From positions 2,108,001 to 2,172,000 of the forward strand of contig NZ_VTOJ01000001.1 in assembly GCF_009176545.1 (NCBI RefSeq): a DNA stretch of 64,000 nt. Reading direction: 5' to 3'. The notes beneath the pieces are model-generated. The model saw nothing but the letters and a program-made list of their open reading frames with translations, did no database searches and had not been told where the DNA came from. How positions within the stretch are numbered: position 1 is the stretch's first letter; the number at the start of each line of letters is the position of its first letter. Shown piece after piece: positions 42,806-52,194 of the stretch. The DNA comes from Salinigranum salinum (GTDB lineage Archaea > Halobacteriota > Halobacteria > Halobacteriales > Haloferacaceae). The translations under genes and the position numbers were made by a program.

Positions 42806-44017
42806 ATGAGACTCGAAGACATCGATAGACGAACCTTCATCAAAGGAACCAGCGTCGTCGGCCTCGCGGGACTCGCGGGCTGTGCGGGAGGCCCCTCGGG
42901 CGACGGCTCCTCGGGTGACGGTGGCTCCAGCGACGGCTCCTCAGGCGACGGTGACTCCGGTGACGGCTCCTCAGGCGACGGCGGCTCCGGCGACGGTGGC
43001 GACTCCGGTGATATGGAGGAGACCGAAACCGAATCCGGCGGGATGGAGGACCCGATCAACGTCGGGATGGTGTATGCCACCGGCGGCCTCGGCGACGGCT
43101 CGTTCAACGACCAGGCCCAGCAGGGCGCGTTCCAGGCTCGCGACGAGCTCGGCGTGCAGATCGGCGAGGCTCAGCCGGACGAGGTCGCCCAGTTCAGCAC
43201 GTTCCAGCAGCAGTTCGCCCAGTCGACCGACCCGACGTACGAACTCGTCTGCTGTATCGGCTTCCTCCAGACGGACGCGCTGAGTTCGACCGCCGGTGAC
43301 TTCCCCGACCAGAACTTCATGCTCGTCGACTCGGTCGTGGACGCGCCGAACGTGGCCAACTACGTGTTCGCCGAACACGAGGGGTCGTACCTCGTCGGCC
43401 AGATGGCCGGAATGCTCACGTCGATGGACTTCTCCGCGGGCGGGGGCGCGACGTCGCCGGATTCGTCGACCGTCGGCTTCGTCGGCGGCGTCGAGTCGGA
43501 CCTCATCCGGAAGTTCCAGGCCGGTTTCGAGGCCGGCGTCACGGCTGCGGACGACGGCGTCGAGGTCCTGACGAACTACACCGGGAGCTTCAACGACCCC
43601 GCGGCGGGGAAGGAGGCCGCACTCGCGATGTACAACAACGGTGCCGACATCGTCTACCACGCCTCGGGCAACACCGGGACGGGTGTCTTCCAGGCCGCTC
43701 AGGAGCAGGGCAAGTTCGCCATCGGCGTCGACCGCGACCAGTCCGTCACCAAGGACTCGTTCGCGGACGTCATCCTCGCGTCGATGGTCAAGCGCGTCGA
43801 CACCGCGGTGTTCAGCTCTATCCAGGCGCTCGTCGACGACGAGTTCCCCGGTGGGAACGTCACGACGCTCGGCCTCGAGGCCGAGGGCGTCGCCGCCGTC
43901 TACGGCCAGCAGCTCGGCAGCGAGATCCCACAGGAGGTCAAGGACGCCGTCGCCTCGTCGCGCGAGGCGATCATCGCCGGCGACGTCTCGGTGCCGACCG
44001 ACCCGAGCAACGTCTGA
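42806..44017 (+). CDS. BMP-family ABC substrate-binding lipoprotein (nucleoside-type)
   Basis: A 403-aa Tat lipoprotein. RRTFIKGTSVVGLAGLAGC places the lipidated Cys at residue 26. A ~45-residue Gly/Ser/Asp repeat linker keeps the binding domain off the membrane. The rest is a BMP/PnrA domain: INVGMVYATGGLGDGSFNDQ, then NVANYVFAEHEGSYLVGQMA, FVGGVESDLIRKFQAGFEAG, YHASGNTGTGVFQAAQEQGK and AIGVDRDQS. These residues match purine-nucleoside binding members. The genes for its ATPase and two permeases begin at 45452, after an intervening hydrolase gene. It probably delivers nucleosides for salvage. Confidence 0.9.
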   Translation: MRLEDIDRRTFIKGTSVVGLAGLAGCAGGPSGDGSSGDGGSSDGSSGDGDSGDGSSGDGGSGDGGDSGDMEETETESGGMEDPINVGMVYATGGLGDGSFNDQAQQGAFQARDELGVQIGEAQPDEVAQFSTFQQQFAQSTDPTYELVCCIGFLQTDALSSTAGDFPDQNFMLVDSVVDAPNVANYVFAEHEGSYLVGQMAGMLTSMDFSAGGGATSPDSSTVGFVGGVESDLIRKFQAGFEAGVTAADDGVEVLTNYTGSFNDPAAGKEAALAMYNNGADIVYHASGNTGTGVFQAAQEQGKFAIGVDRDQSVTKDSFADVILASMVKRVDTAVFSSIQALVDDEFPGGNVTTLGLEAEGVAAVYGQQLGSEIPQEVKDAVASSREAIIAGDVSVPTDPSNV

Positions 44018-44257
44018 GCGGGATTCGCAGGAGGCGCCAGCCGTCCCGTTCGTGTCCCCTCCGGCGGTCGGGGAGATCCCGTATGAGGGACGGGACGCGT
44101 ATTCGCCAGTCGCACCCTCTCCGCACGTGGGCCAATCGAATCCGGTCGAGAGAACCGAAACTCACGCTGTGCTCCCCTGTCTCGAGGGATGCGACACGTC
44201 GAGTCGTGCGACAGAGTGACATAGTCGGGCAGCGTACCTCCTCGGTCGGGGGAAGTC

Positions 44258-45049
44258 ATGGAGACGATCACTTCGGTAGATGGGACACCGATCGCGTACG
44301 AGCGGACGGGGAACGGACCACCACTGGTGCGTGTGCACGGGACGACCGCCGATCACTCGAGCTGGGACCCGGTTCGACCGTCGTTCGAGGACCACTTTAC
44401 GACGTACGTGATCGATCGGCGCGGTCGCGGTGAGAGCGGTGACGCTGCGGAGTACGTACTGGAACGGGAGTTCGAGGACGTCGCGGCCGTCGTCGACTCG
44501 ATCGACGAACCGGTGACTCTCGTCGGCCACTCGTACGGAGCGATATGCTCCCTGGAAGCGTCGCTACTGACCGACAATCTGCGTCAGCTCGTCCTCTACG
44601 AACCACCGATAGCGGTCGGCGACCACGAGACTCCAGACGAGGAACGGCACGCCGAACTCGAGTCACTGCTGGCCGAGGGGGAGAACGAACAGGTCCTCGA
44701 AGTGTTTCTCCGCGACGTCGCGAAGCTTCCCCCGGCAGCGATCGACGCACTCCGGTCGACGCCGCACTGGCAATCCAGCGTCGAAACGGCTCACACGATC
44801 GTTCGTGAGTACGCGGCACAGGGCGATTACGAGTTTGATGCCTCCCGACTGGACGGGGTGACCACTCCGACCGTGCTGTTGTCCGGAACCGAGAGCCCGG
44901 ACTCCCTGAACGAGGCGACAGACGCACTCGACGATGTCCTTCCGAACAGTCGGGTCGTGACCTTGGAGGGCCAGGGCCACAGTGCGATGGTGACAGCGCC
45001 GGAGCTCTACACCGACGAGGTGCTCTCGTCCCTCGGCGAGTCGGAGTGA
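44258..45049 (+). CDS. Alpha/beta hydrolase
   Basis: A 263-aa alpha/beta hydrolase. The oxyanion loop is VRVHGTTADHSSWDP (H-G), YVIDRRGRGESGD follows, the nucleophile elbow is GHSYG (Ser92), an acidic GTESPD lies near residues 210-215, and the catalytic His is in GQGHSAM (His241). The complete triad suggests an active esterase or related enzyme; the substrate is unknown. A gggggaag stretch just before ATG 44258 may serve as ribosome binding site. It lies inside the nucleoside-transport cluster but with large spacers on both sides and lower GC, so it may have been inserted there. Confidence 0.85.
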   Translation: METITSVDGTPIAYERTGNGPPLVRVHGTTADHSSWDPVRPSFEDHFTTYVIDRRGRGESGDAAEYVLEREFEDVAAVVDSIDEPVTLVGHSYGAICSLEASLLTDNLRQLVLYEPPIAVGDHETPDEERHAELESLLAEGENEQVLEVFLRDVAKLPPAAIDALRSTPHWQSSVETAHTIVREYAAQGDYEFDASRLDGVTTPTVLLSGTESPDSLNEATDALDDVLPNSRVVTLEGQGHSAMVTAPELYTDEVLSSLGESE

Positions 45050-45445
45050 CGACCGACAGCCCGATCCGTTCCGGTCTCCGCTTGGCGACCCGGCTCCGCT
45101 ACCGGCACCGTGGACGGAACGCAACTGAACGAGAGACGTCGCCACGAGAGCTCCCCTCTGTCGATACTGCTGCGACATACATCCGCTGTCTCGGTCACGC
45201 TTTTCTCGTCGTCTCCGCGATCTTCCACCTCGGAACGCACGTGGACTCACGCGACTCCCGCTGGGGGGCGACAACAGGGGCGGCTCGGTTCTCACTCTCT
45301 TCTCTCCGTCGGGGAGACAGAGAGTATCTCGACACGGTCGAATCGATCGATCTCCCGCGTCGGCCTCCACCGGAGTCGCACGTGCTGCTCGGCTGGTCGC
45401 TCACGACGTGAACCCGCGGGTTTAAAAGACTCCTGTCCGAGGTGA
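45050..45445 (+). other. Spacer of 396 bases before the transporter ATPase
   Basis: No convincing gene in either strand. Near its right end tttaaaag (45421-45428) is a TATA-like element, followed by a Shine-Dalgarno-like gaggtg at 45439-45444. Confidence 0.5.
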
Positions 45446-45451
45446 ATGCCA

Positions 45452-47044
45452 ATGAGTACGGCCGTCCACCTCGACGGCATCACGAAACGGTTCCCCGGCG
45501 TGGTGGCGAACGACGACGTCACCCTCCGGGTCGAAGAGGGCTCGGTCCACGCGCTCCTCGGCGAGAACGGGGCCGGGAAGACGACGCTGATGAACGTCCT
45601 CTACGGGCTGTATCAGCCCACCGAGGGTCGCGTGCTCGTCAACGGGCAGGAACGCGACTTCGACTCGCCGCGCGACGCCATCGACGCCGGCGTGGGGATG
45701 ATCCACCAGCACTTCATGCTCGTCGACCCGATGACCGTCGCGGAGAACATCACGCTCGGCAACGAGCCCCGGAAGTGGGGTGGGTTCGCGGTCGACCGCG
45801 AGCGAGCACGTCGAGAGGTGATCGAACTCTCCGAACGGTTCGGCTTCGACGTCGAACCCGACGCCAGGATCGAGGACGTCTCCGTGGGCGTCCAGCAGCG
45901 CGTCGAGATCCTGAAAGCCCTCTACAGAGGGGCCGACGTGCTGATCCTCGACGAGCCGACGGCGGTGTTGACTCCCCAGGAGGTCGAGGAGCTGTTCTCG
46001 GTGTTCGAGGAACTCACAGCGCAGGGCAAGACGATCATCTTCATCAGCCACAAGCTGAGCGAGGCGATGCACGCCGCCGACGAGATCACCGTCCTGCGCG
46101 ACGGGATCAACGTGGGGACCGTCCCCGGCGACGACACGACGCGGGAGGAGCTGGCGGAGCTGATGGTCGGCCGGGAGGTCATCCTCGACGTCGAGAAGCG
46201 GGAGGCGACGGCCGGCGAGCGGACGCTCGGCGTCGAGGGGATCATCGCCGAGGACGAACGCGGCGTCCGCGCGGTCGACGACGTCTCGTTCGACGTCCAC
46301 GCCGGCGAGGTGTTCGGGATCGCGGGCGTCGACGGCAACGGCCAGTCCGAGTTGATCGACGTCGTCACGGGGCTCCGGGAGCCGACTGCGGGCCGGATCC
46401 GGTTCGCGGACGACGACGTCACCGACTGGTCGCGCCGCGACCGCATCGACGCCGGGATGTCGTACGTTCCCGAGGACCGCCAGGAGCGGGGTCTCGTGAT
46501 GCCGTTCGACCTGGTCGAGAACGGGCTCCTCGGGAGTCAGCACCGCCCCCCGTTCGCGAAGTCGGGGCGGCTCGACTGGCCGGTCGCCCGCGACCACGCC
46601 GAGTCCGTCATCGGCGAGTACGACGTCCGACCGCCGAACCCCGACACGTCGGCCGAGTCGCTCTCCGGCGGGAACCAGCAGAAGTTCATCGTCGGCCGCG
46701 AGTTCGAGCGGGATCCGACGCTCCTCGTCGCGGCCCACCCCACCAGAGGAGTCGACGTCGGCTCGATCGAGTTCATCCACGAGCGCCTGCTCGACCTCCG
46801 GGACCAGGGCGTGGCCGTCCTCCTCGTCTCCTCGAAGCTCGAGGAGGTCCAGGGCCTCTCCGACCGGCTCGCGGTGATGCACGACGGGCAGATCATGGAC
46901 ACCGTCGACCCCGAGACCGTCACCGAAGAGGAGATCGGCCTGCTCATGGGCGGGGAGTACCCCGACGGCTGGGCGGAGCGGTCGACGGCTCCCGACGCGG
47001 TGGGGGAGACGGAAGATGTCGCGACGGACGGTGAGGGCCGATGA
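45452..47044 (+). CDS. Nucleoside/sugar-type ABC importer ATPase with two ABC domains
   Basis: A 530-aa double-ABC ATPase of the simple-sugar/nucleoside importer class. The first domain has Walker A GENGAGKT (37-44), signature SVGVQQR and Walker B VLILDEPTAVLTP. The second has the degenerate P-loop GVDGNGQSE normal for this class, signature LSGGNQQK and Walker B LLVAAHPTRGVDVGS. ATG 45452 was preferred over 45446 because gaggtg at 45439-45444 is then seven bases upstream. Its stop overlaps the permease ATG. It energises uptake of the ligand bound by the BMP lipoprotein. Confidence 0.9.
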   Translation: MSTAVHLDGITKRFPGVVANDDVTLRVEEGSVHALLGENGAGKTTLMNVLYGLYQPTEGRVLVNGQERDFDSPRDAIDAGVGMIHQHFMLVDPMTVAENITLGNEPRKWGGFAVDRERARREVIELSERFGFDVEPDARIEDVSVGVQQRVEILKALYRGADVLILDEPTAVLTPQEVEELFSVFEELTAQGKTIIFISHKLSEAMHAADEITVLRDGINVGTVPGDDTTREELAELMVGREVILDVEKREATAGERTLGVEGIIAEDERGVRAVDDVSFDVHAGEVFGIAGVDGNGQSELIDVVTGLREPTAGRIRFADDDVTDWSRRDRIDAGMSYVPEDRQERGLVMPFDLVENGLLGSQHRPPFAKSGRLDWPVARDHAESVIGEYDVRPPNPDTSAESLSGGNQQKFIVGREFERDPTLLVAAHPTRGVDVGSIEFIHERLLDLRDQGVAVLLVSSKLEEVQGLSDRLAVMHDGQIMDTVDPETVTEEEIGLLMGGEYPDGWAERSTAPDAVGETEDVATDGEGR

Positions 47045-48414
47045 GCGCGCGCGACCGCCTGGAGCGAGCACTCGAACGGCTCGTCGGTGCGTCCAGGCTC
47101 GAACGCGCCCTCATCTCGGTCGCCTCGCTCGTCCTCGCGATGCTCGTCGGGACGGTCCTCATCCTCGTTTCCGGGCGGATGACCACCTGTACCCCCGCCG
47201 ACGCGGCGTACTACTTCGGCGTCGGCTTCTGTTACGACCCGGTCGTCGTCTACGATCGCCTCTTCCTCGGCGCGCTGGGCGACCCCCTCCGGGCGGGGTG
47301 GTCGCCGCTCAACAGCCAGCTGGCGGTGACGCTCCGCGAGACGACGATCCTGATCTTCACCGGGCTGTCGGTCGCCATCGCGTTCCGTGCGGGCATCTTC
47401 AACATCGGGACCCAGGGCCAGCTCGTCGTCGGCGCGCTGGCGACCGGGCTCGGCGTGCTGTGGGCGTCGCCGTTCGTCTCCGGCGTCGTCGGAACCCTGC
47501 TTCTGATCCCGCTCGGGCTCGCCATCGGCGCGACGTTCGGCGCGCTCTACGGCGCGATTCCCGGGCTCTTGAAGGCGTACGCCGACGCCAACGAGGTGAT
47601 CACGACGATCATGCTCAACTTTATCGCGACGGGCGTGACGCTCTATCTGGTCTCCGACGTGTTCAAAGACCCCAACAGCCAGGCGAACCAGACGGTCCCG
47701 CTCCCGGAGTTCGCGAGCTTCCCCTCCGTCCTCTTCGGCCCCTCGACCGACTTCTCGCTGATCGCGCTCCTCCTGGGGATCGTCGCGCTCTGGCTGCTGT
47801 ACGTCCTCATCGAGCGGACGACGTTCGGCTACGACGTCCGGACCTCGGGACTCCAGCCCGAGGCCGCCGAGTACGGCGGTGTCGACGCCGGGCGAACCGT
47901 CGTCGCCAGCATGATGCTCTCGGGGGCGCTCGGCGGCGTCGGCGGTGCGATGTACGTGCTGATGATCCTCGGGAAGTTCCAGACGGGCGTGCCGGCGTAC
48001 GGCTTCGACGGGATCACCGTCTCCATCCTCGCGGGGAACAACCCGCTGGGCGTCGGCTTCGCCGCCCTCCTGTTCGGCGTGCTCAAGAGCGGCACCACCG
48101 TGGTCCAGTTCGCGACGGACGTCCCGCCACAGCTGGTCGGCGTGCTCCGTGGGCTCATCATCCTCCTCGTGGCGATGCCGGAGTTCTTCCGGCTGTTCGG
48201 CCGGCGGATCGTCGATCTCGGCGGCAGCGGCCCCGATCCCGTCGCCACGGACGGCGGCGTCCCGCACGACGACCGCGAGGCCGACGACGGGGGCACCGAC
48301 GATCGGACCGCCATGGTCGCGGACGACGTCGCGGGGGCGCACGGGGAAGCCCCGGACGACGCGGTCGCCGGCGACCGCGCGGCCGACGATCCGGGAGGTG
48401 GGCGCCGTGAGTGA
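47041..48414 (+). CDS. ABC importer permease (BMP/nucleoside class), first subunit
   Basis: A 457-aa permease of the simple-sugar/nucleoside (branched-chain-like) class. About nine helices are present, including FRAGIFNIGTQGQLVVGALA and PGLLKAYADANEVITTIMLN, whose ANEVITTIMLN motif is diagnostic of this permease type. The last ~65 residues form an acidic, disordered tail (TDGGVPHDDREADDGGTDDR), common in halophile membrane proteins but long here. Its start overlaps the ATPase stop and its end overlaps the second permease. Confidence 0.9.
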   Translation: MSARDRLERALERLVGASRLERALISVASLVLAMLVGTVLILVSGRMTTCTPADAAYYFGVGFCYDPVVVYDRLFLGALGDPLRAGWSPLNSQLAVTLRETTILIFTGLSVAIAFRAGIFNIGTQGQLVVGALATGLGVLWASPFVSGVVGTLLLIPLGLAIGATFGALYGAIPGLLKAYADANEVITTIMLNFIATGVTLYLVSDVFKDPNSQANQTVPLPEFASFPSVLFGPSTDFSLIALLLGIVALWLLYVLIERTTFGYDVRTSGLQPEAAEYGGVDAGRTVVASMMLSGALGGVGGAMYVLMILGKFQTGVPAYGFDGITVSILAGNNPLGVGFAALLFGVLKSGTTVVQFATDVPPQLVGVLRGLIILLVAMPEFFRLFGRRIVDLGGSGPDPVATDGGVPHDDREADDGGTDDRTAMVADDVAGAHGEAPDDAVAGDRAADDPGGGRRE

Positions 48415-49477
48415 GCGGACGGTCTCGATCGACCGGCTCGACGGGCTCTCGACCCGGGCCATCGTCGCCGCGGCGGCAGTCGGCGTCCTCGCGGTCGTCT
48501 TCGTCGCCGGGCTCGCCGCGCCCGACTCCGTGGCGGGGACGCTCGTGGAGATCCTCACCAGCGAGGGGACGCTCTCCTCGGCGCTTCGTCTCTCGGTCCC
48601 GATCGCCCTAGCGGCGCTCGGCGGCATCTTCTCGGAGAAGTCGGGCGTCATCAACATCGGCCTCGAGGGGCTGCTCATCATCTCGGCGTTCGCCGCCATC
48701 TACGTCACCGACATCACTGGGGGCGTCTGGATCGGCTTCGTCGGCGGCGTCGTGGCGTCGATCCTCCTGTCGGCGCTCTTTGCCGTCGTGGTCATCGAGT
48801 TCCGCGCCGACCAGATCATCGCCGGCCTGGCGGTGTGGCTCATCGCGCTCGGCCTCGCCCCGTTCGCCTCGCAGGTCATCTACGGTCGGCCCAACTCCCC
48901 GAGCGTCTCGACGCCGGGGACGATCACGGTCCCCGGGCTCGCCGAGTTGCCGTTCTTCGGCGCGCTGTTCGACGCTTCGCCCACGGTGTATCTGATGCTC
49001 CTCGCCGTCGGCGTCTCGTGGTACACGCTGAACCGCACCCGGTTCGGCCGGTGGGTCCGTGCCTCCGGGGAGAACCCCAAGGCGCTCGACACCGCCGGGG
49101 TGAGCGTCTCCCGCGTGCGGTACGCCGCCGTGCTCCTCTCGGGACTGCTCGCGGGGATGGGCGGCGCGTCGCTGTCGCTCGACCTCGGGCAGTTCACCGG
49201 GAACGGGCCGACGATGGTCAACGGCAAGGGGTTCATCGCCATCGTCGCGTACCTCTTCGGGAACTACAACCCGATCGGGGCGTTCCTCTCGACGTTACTG
49301 TTCGCGGGGCTGGACGCGATGCAGACCGCCCTCCAGCTGCAGAACATCGGCGTCCCCAACCAGCTCATCCGGATCATCCCGTTCGTCACCGTCATCCTCG
49401 TGCTCGCGCTCGTCGGGCGGACCAGGATTCCGGAAGCCGCGGGCGAACATTACGAATCGGGCGACGACAACCGCTGA
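48407..49477 (+). CDS. ABC importer permease (BMP/nucleoside class), second subunit
   Basis: A 356-aa permease from GTG 48407, preceded by a Shine-Dalgarno-like gggaggtg, which decides the start; the frame itself is open far upstream. Motifs are LSVPIALAALGGIFSEKSGV, INIGLEGLLIISAFAA and FRADQIIAGLAVWLIALGLA (the partner of ANEVITTIMLN), then GENPKALDTAGVSVSRVR. It forms the heterodimeric channel with the first permease. Last gene of the transporter operon. Confidence 0.9.
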   Translation: MSERTVSIDRLDGLSTRAIVAAAAVGVLAVVFVAGLAAPDSVAGTLVEILTSEGTLSSALRLSVPIALAALGGIFSEKSGVINIGLEGLLIISAFAAIYVTDITGGVWIGFVGGVVASILLSALFAVVVIEFRADQIIAGLAVWLIALGLAPFASQVIYGRPNSPSVSTPGTITVPGLAELPFFGALFDASPTVYLMLLAVGVSWYTLNRTRFGRWVRASGENPKALDTAGVSVSRVRYAAVLLSGLLAGMGGASLSLDLGQFTGNGPTMVNGKGFIAIVAYLFGNYNPIGAFLSTLLFAGLDAMQTALQLQNIGVPNQLIRIIPFVTVILVLALVGRTRIPEAAGEHYESGDDNR

Positions 49478-49554
49478 ACGGGGGCTGGTTCTTCGAACGA
49501 GCCGGGCGTGCCGGAACACGCGCGTTCAAGTGAGCCGCACCTCTCCTCGCAGCC

Positions 49555-50751
49555 GTGACCGAACAGCCATCGCCCGCTGCTCGCGACGAGGAACGCCTCG
49601 TGACCGGCTACAGCGGGCGACTGCTCCTCGCCGTCTCGGTCGGCTGGAGTCTCATCCAGACCGGGCGGCTCGTCGTTCCACCGCTGTTACCCGCGATCAG
49701 TGCCGACCTCGGCATCTCCGCCGCGCGCGCCGGGTTCGCGCTCACTGTCCTCTGGGGACTGTACGCGCTCCTGCAGTACCCGAGCGGTCGGCTCTCCGAC
49801 CGGCTCTCCCGGAAGACGCTCCTCGTCGGCGGCTTGGTGCTGCTCAGTGTCGGCTTTCTCGCCCTCTCGGCCGCCCCGACGTACGTCGTCTTCGTCGTCG
49901 GGGCGGCGGTCGTCGGCGTCGGTGCCGGACTCTACCCGACGCCGGCCCGAGGTCTCGTCTCCGATCTCTTCGTCGCCCGTCGCGGGCAGGCGTTCGGGAT
50001 CCACACGGCCTCGGGCGATACCGGCGGGGTAGTGGCGGCTGGGTTGGCGACGCTCGTTCTCGGCCTGGCGACGTGGCGGGCGGCCTTCCTCCCCGTCGTC
50101 GCGGTCGTCGCCGCCGTCGCGCTCGCGCTCCACGTCTGGAGCCGCGAGGAGTACGTCTTCGCCCGGGTTGACCTCGCGGTCGGCGACACCGGTCGTCGCC
50201 TCCTCGAAGAACCGGAGTTCCGGTGGCTCCTCGTGTCGTACTGCCTGTACGCGTTCACGTGGCAGTCGGTGACGGGATTCCTCCCGACGTACCTCCAGGT
50301 CGGAAAGGGCCTCACACCCGCGCTCGCCAACACCGGCTTCGCCGCGCTGTTCGTCGTCGGTGCGGTCGCCAAACCGCTCGCCGGTGGCGTGGCCGACCGG
50401 CTCTCGCGCGGGCTGTTCGCGACGGCGACCCTCGCGCTCGCCGCGTCGATGCTGACGCTGTTGCTCGTCGCGACGACACCCCCCGCCGTCCTCGTCGCCG
50501 TCGTCGGGTTCGCGCTCGGGCTGATGGCCTTCCCTCCGGTGATGCAGGCGTACCTCATGGACTCGTTTCCGACCGACAGCATGGGGGGTGACCTCGGCGC
50601 GATGCGGACGGTCTACATCGGAGTCGGCGCCCTCGGCCCGACCTACGTCGGCGTCGTAGCGGACGTGTTCGACTTCACCGTGGCGTTCGTCGGACTCGTC
50701 GGCTGTCTCCTCGTGAGCGGCCTCCTCGTCTTCGTCGTCGGTCGGGGGTGA
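49555..50751 (+). CDS. MFS transporter
   Basis: A 398-aa major-facilitator protein with twelve predicted helices. The loop 2-3 motif is GRLSDRLSRKTLLVGG and its second-half counterpart is GGVADRLSRGLF. SAARAGFALTVLWGLYALLQ and TASGDTGGVVAAGLA lie in helices 2 and 5. The N-terminal RDEERLVTGYSGR is cytoplasmic. Start is GTG 49555. The substrate is unknown; drug efflux or organic-anion export are equally possible. It is transcribed in the same direction as the flanking genes but with a spacer of ~80 bases on each side. Confidence 0.85.
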   Translation: MTEQPSPAARDEERLVTGYSGRLLLAVSVGWSLIQTGRLVVPPLLPAISADLGISAARAGFALTVLWGLYALLQYPSGRLSDRLSRKTLLVGGLVLLSVGFLALSAAPTYVVFVVGAAVVGVGAGLYPTPARGLVSDLFVARRGQAFGIHTASGDTGGVVAAGLATLVLGLATWRAAFLPVVAVVAAVALALHVWSREEYVFARVDLAVGDTGRRLLEEPEFRWLLVSYCLYAFTWQSVTGFLPTYLQVGKGLTPALANTGFAALFVVGAVAKPLAGGVADRLSRGLFATATLALAASMLTLLLVATTPPAVLVAVVGFALGLMAFPPVMQAYLMDSFPTDSMGGDLGAMRTVYIGVGALGPTYVGVVADVFDFTVAFVGLVGCLLVSGLLVFVVGRG

Positions 50752-50825
50752 CGCCGTCCTGTCGCCCACGAGCCGACCGATCCGGGAGGGAAGAGTTTTC
50801 CTCCCCCGTCCGGGAAGCAGTACCA

Positions 50826-52193
50826 ATGACCACTCACGAGTGCGACATGCTCGTCGTCGGCGCCGGCACCGCGGGCTGCTACGCCGCCGCGACGGCCGCG
50901 TCGGCGGGACTCGACGTCGTCGTCGTCGAACGCAAATCCGAGGCGGAGGCGGGCCACATCGCCTGTGGCGACGCCCTCAAGGGGGCCGACACGTTTCCCG
51001 ACGCCATCCCGAAGGCACGGATCGAACCCGCGTTCACCAACACCGGCGTCGACCACGGCCGGTTCGAGATCCCGCAGGAGGACACAGTCCTGGAGATCCC
51101 CGTCCCCGGCGAGCTCGCCGTGATCGACCGGTGGGAGTACGGCCACCGGATCATCGAGGGTGCCTCGGCGGCCGGTGCCGAGTTCCACTACGACACCGTC
51201 GTCCAGGACGTCACGCAGGAGGACGGCCGGGTGACCGGCGTCCGCGCCGTGCGGAAGGGCGACGTCGTGGCGTACGATGCGGCGGTGACGCTCGACGGCG
51301 CGGGCGCGCTGTCCCTGTTACAGGACAAGGCCGACCTCTCGGCGGCCACGTTCGACACGAACGTCTCGTACTCGCAGTTCTGCTCGGCCTATCGGGAGAT
51401 CGTCGAGGTCGAAGAGGAGGTGCCGTGGAAGGACGCGCTCGTCTTCAAACCCACCGAGCGAGCGGCGGGCTACCTCTGGTACTTCCCGCGCACGGGGACG
51501 GAGATCAACGCCGGCCTCGGCTTCCAGATGAACGAGGAACCAATGAAGCTCGTCGAGGATCTCAAGCGCGACCTGCGGGACCGTCCGGAGTTCCGCAACG
51601 CTCGCGTCACGGACAAACTCGGCGCGGCCCTCCCCACGCGGCGGCCGTACGACTCGGCGGTCGCACCGGGGTTCATCGCCGCGGGTGACGCGGCGGGCCA
51701 CGTCAACCCCACGACGGGCGGCGGGATCGCCGGTGCCGCCTACGCCGGCACGTACGCGGCCGAACAGGTCGTCGAGGCCGTGAGCGAGGGCGACGTGAGC
51801 GAGGAGCGCCTGTGGCGCTACAACGAGCGCGTGATGGACCACTTCGGCGCGCGCTACGCCGCGCTCGACGTGTACAACGTCCTCTCGACCGCGGTCGATG
51901 TCGACAGCCTGATGGGACTACTCGCGGCGCTCCCGGGCGAGAAACTCGCCGAGGCGCTGTACGAGGGGTCGACGTCGATGTCGCCGCTCTTGGTGGCGCG
52001 GACGATCAAGGAGAGCTACGGCCACTGGCGACAGATCTGGGACTTCTTCCGGACGAAGCGCGTCGCCGACGACCTGATGAGCCACTACCAGCGCTACCCC
52101 TCCCGTCCGGGTGCGCTGGCGGGCTGGCAGTCGACGCGCGACGAGGTCATGGATCGCGTCTACGCGGTCACCGGTGCCGACCCGAAGTACTGA
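50826..52193 (+). CDS. Geranylgeranyl reductase family flavoprotein (archaeal lipid saturation)
   Basis: A 455-aa FAD-dependent reductase. It has a dinucleotide-binding loop CDMLVVGAGTAGCYAAATAA, the Y-x-W-x-F-P motif of this family in GYLWYFPRTGTEINAGLG, and the second FAD motif APGFIAAGDAAGHVNPTTGG. These are the hallmarks of digeranylgeranylglycerophospholipid reductases, which saturate isoprenoid chains of archaeal membrane lipids. ATG 50826 is at the family start. The stop lies one base before the convergent kinase stop at 52195. Confidence 0.9.
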   Translation: MTTHECDMLVVGAGTAGCYAAATAASAGLDVVVVERKSEAEAGHIACGDALKGADTFPDAIPKARIEPAFTNTGVDHGRFEIPQEDTVLEIPVPGELAVIDRWEYGHRIIEGASAAGAEFHYDTVVQDVTQEDGRVTGVRAVRKGDVVAYDAAVTLDGAGALSLLQDKADLSAATFDTNVSYSQFCSAYREIVEVEEEVPWKDALVFKPTERAAGYLWYFPRTGTEINAGLGFQMNEEPMKLVEDLKRDLRDRPEFRNARVTDKLGAALPTRRPYDSAVAPGFIAAGDAAGHVNPTTGGGIAGAAYAGTYAAEQVVEAVSEGDVSEERLWRYNERVMDHFGARYAALDVYNVLSTAVDVDSLMGLLAALPGEKLAEALYEGSTSMSPLLVARTIKESYGHWRQIWDFFRTKRVADDLMSHYQRYPSRPGALAGWQSTRDEVMDRVYAVTGADPKY

Positions 52194-52194
52194 A

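Noticed and set aside
42889..43012. Short repeated DNA units that could suggest a tandem repeat or CRISPR
   Set aside because: They encode the Gly/Ser/Asp linker of the BMP lipoprotein; units are irregular, without spacers.
45422..47071. Long minus-strand frame opposite the double-ABC ATPase
   Set aside because: Antisense shadow of a well-supported gene; no recognisable motif.
46537..48699. A 720-codon minus-strand frame and a 464-codon plus-strand frame over the transporter permease
   Set aside because: Both are shadows of the permease and ATPase genes; composition is Arg/Pro/Ser-rich with no hydrophobic pattern, while the permease frame shows clear family motifs.
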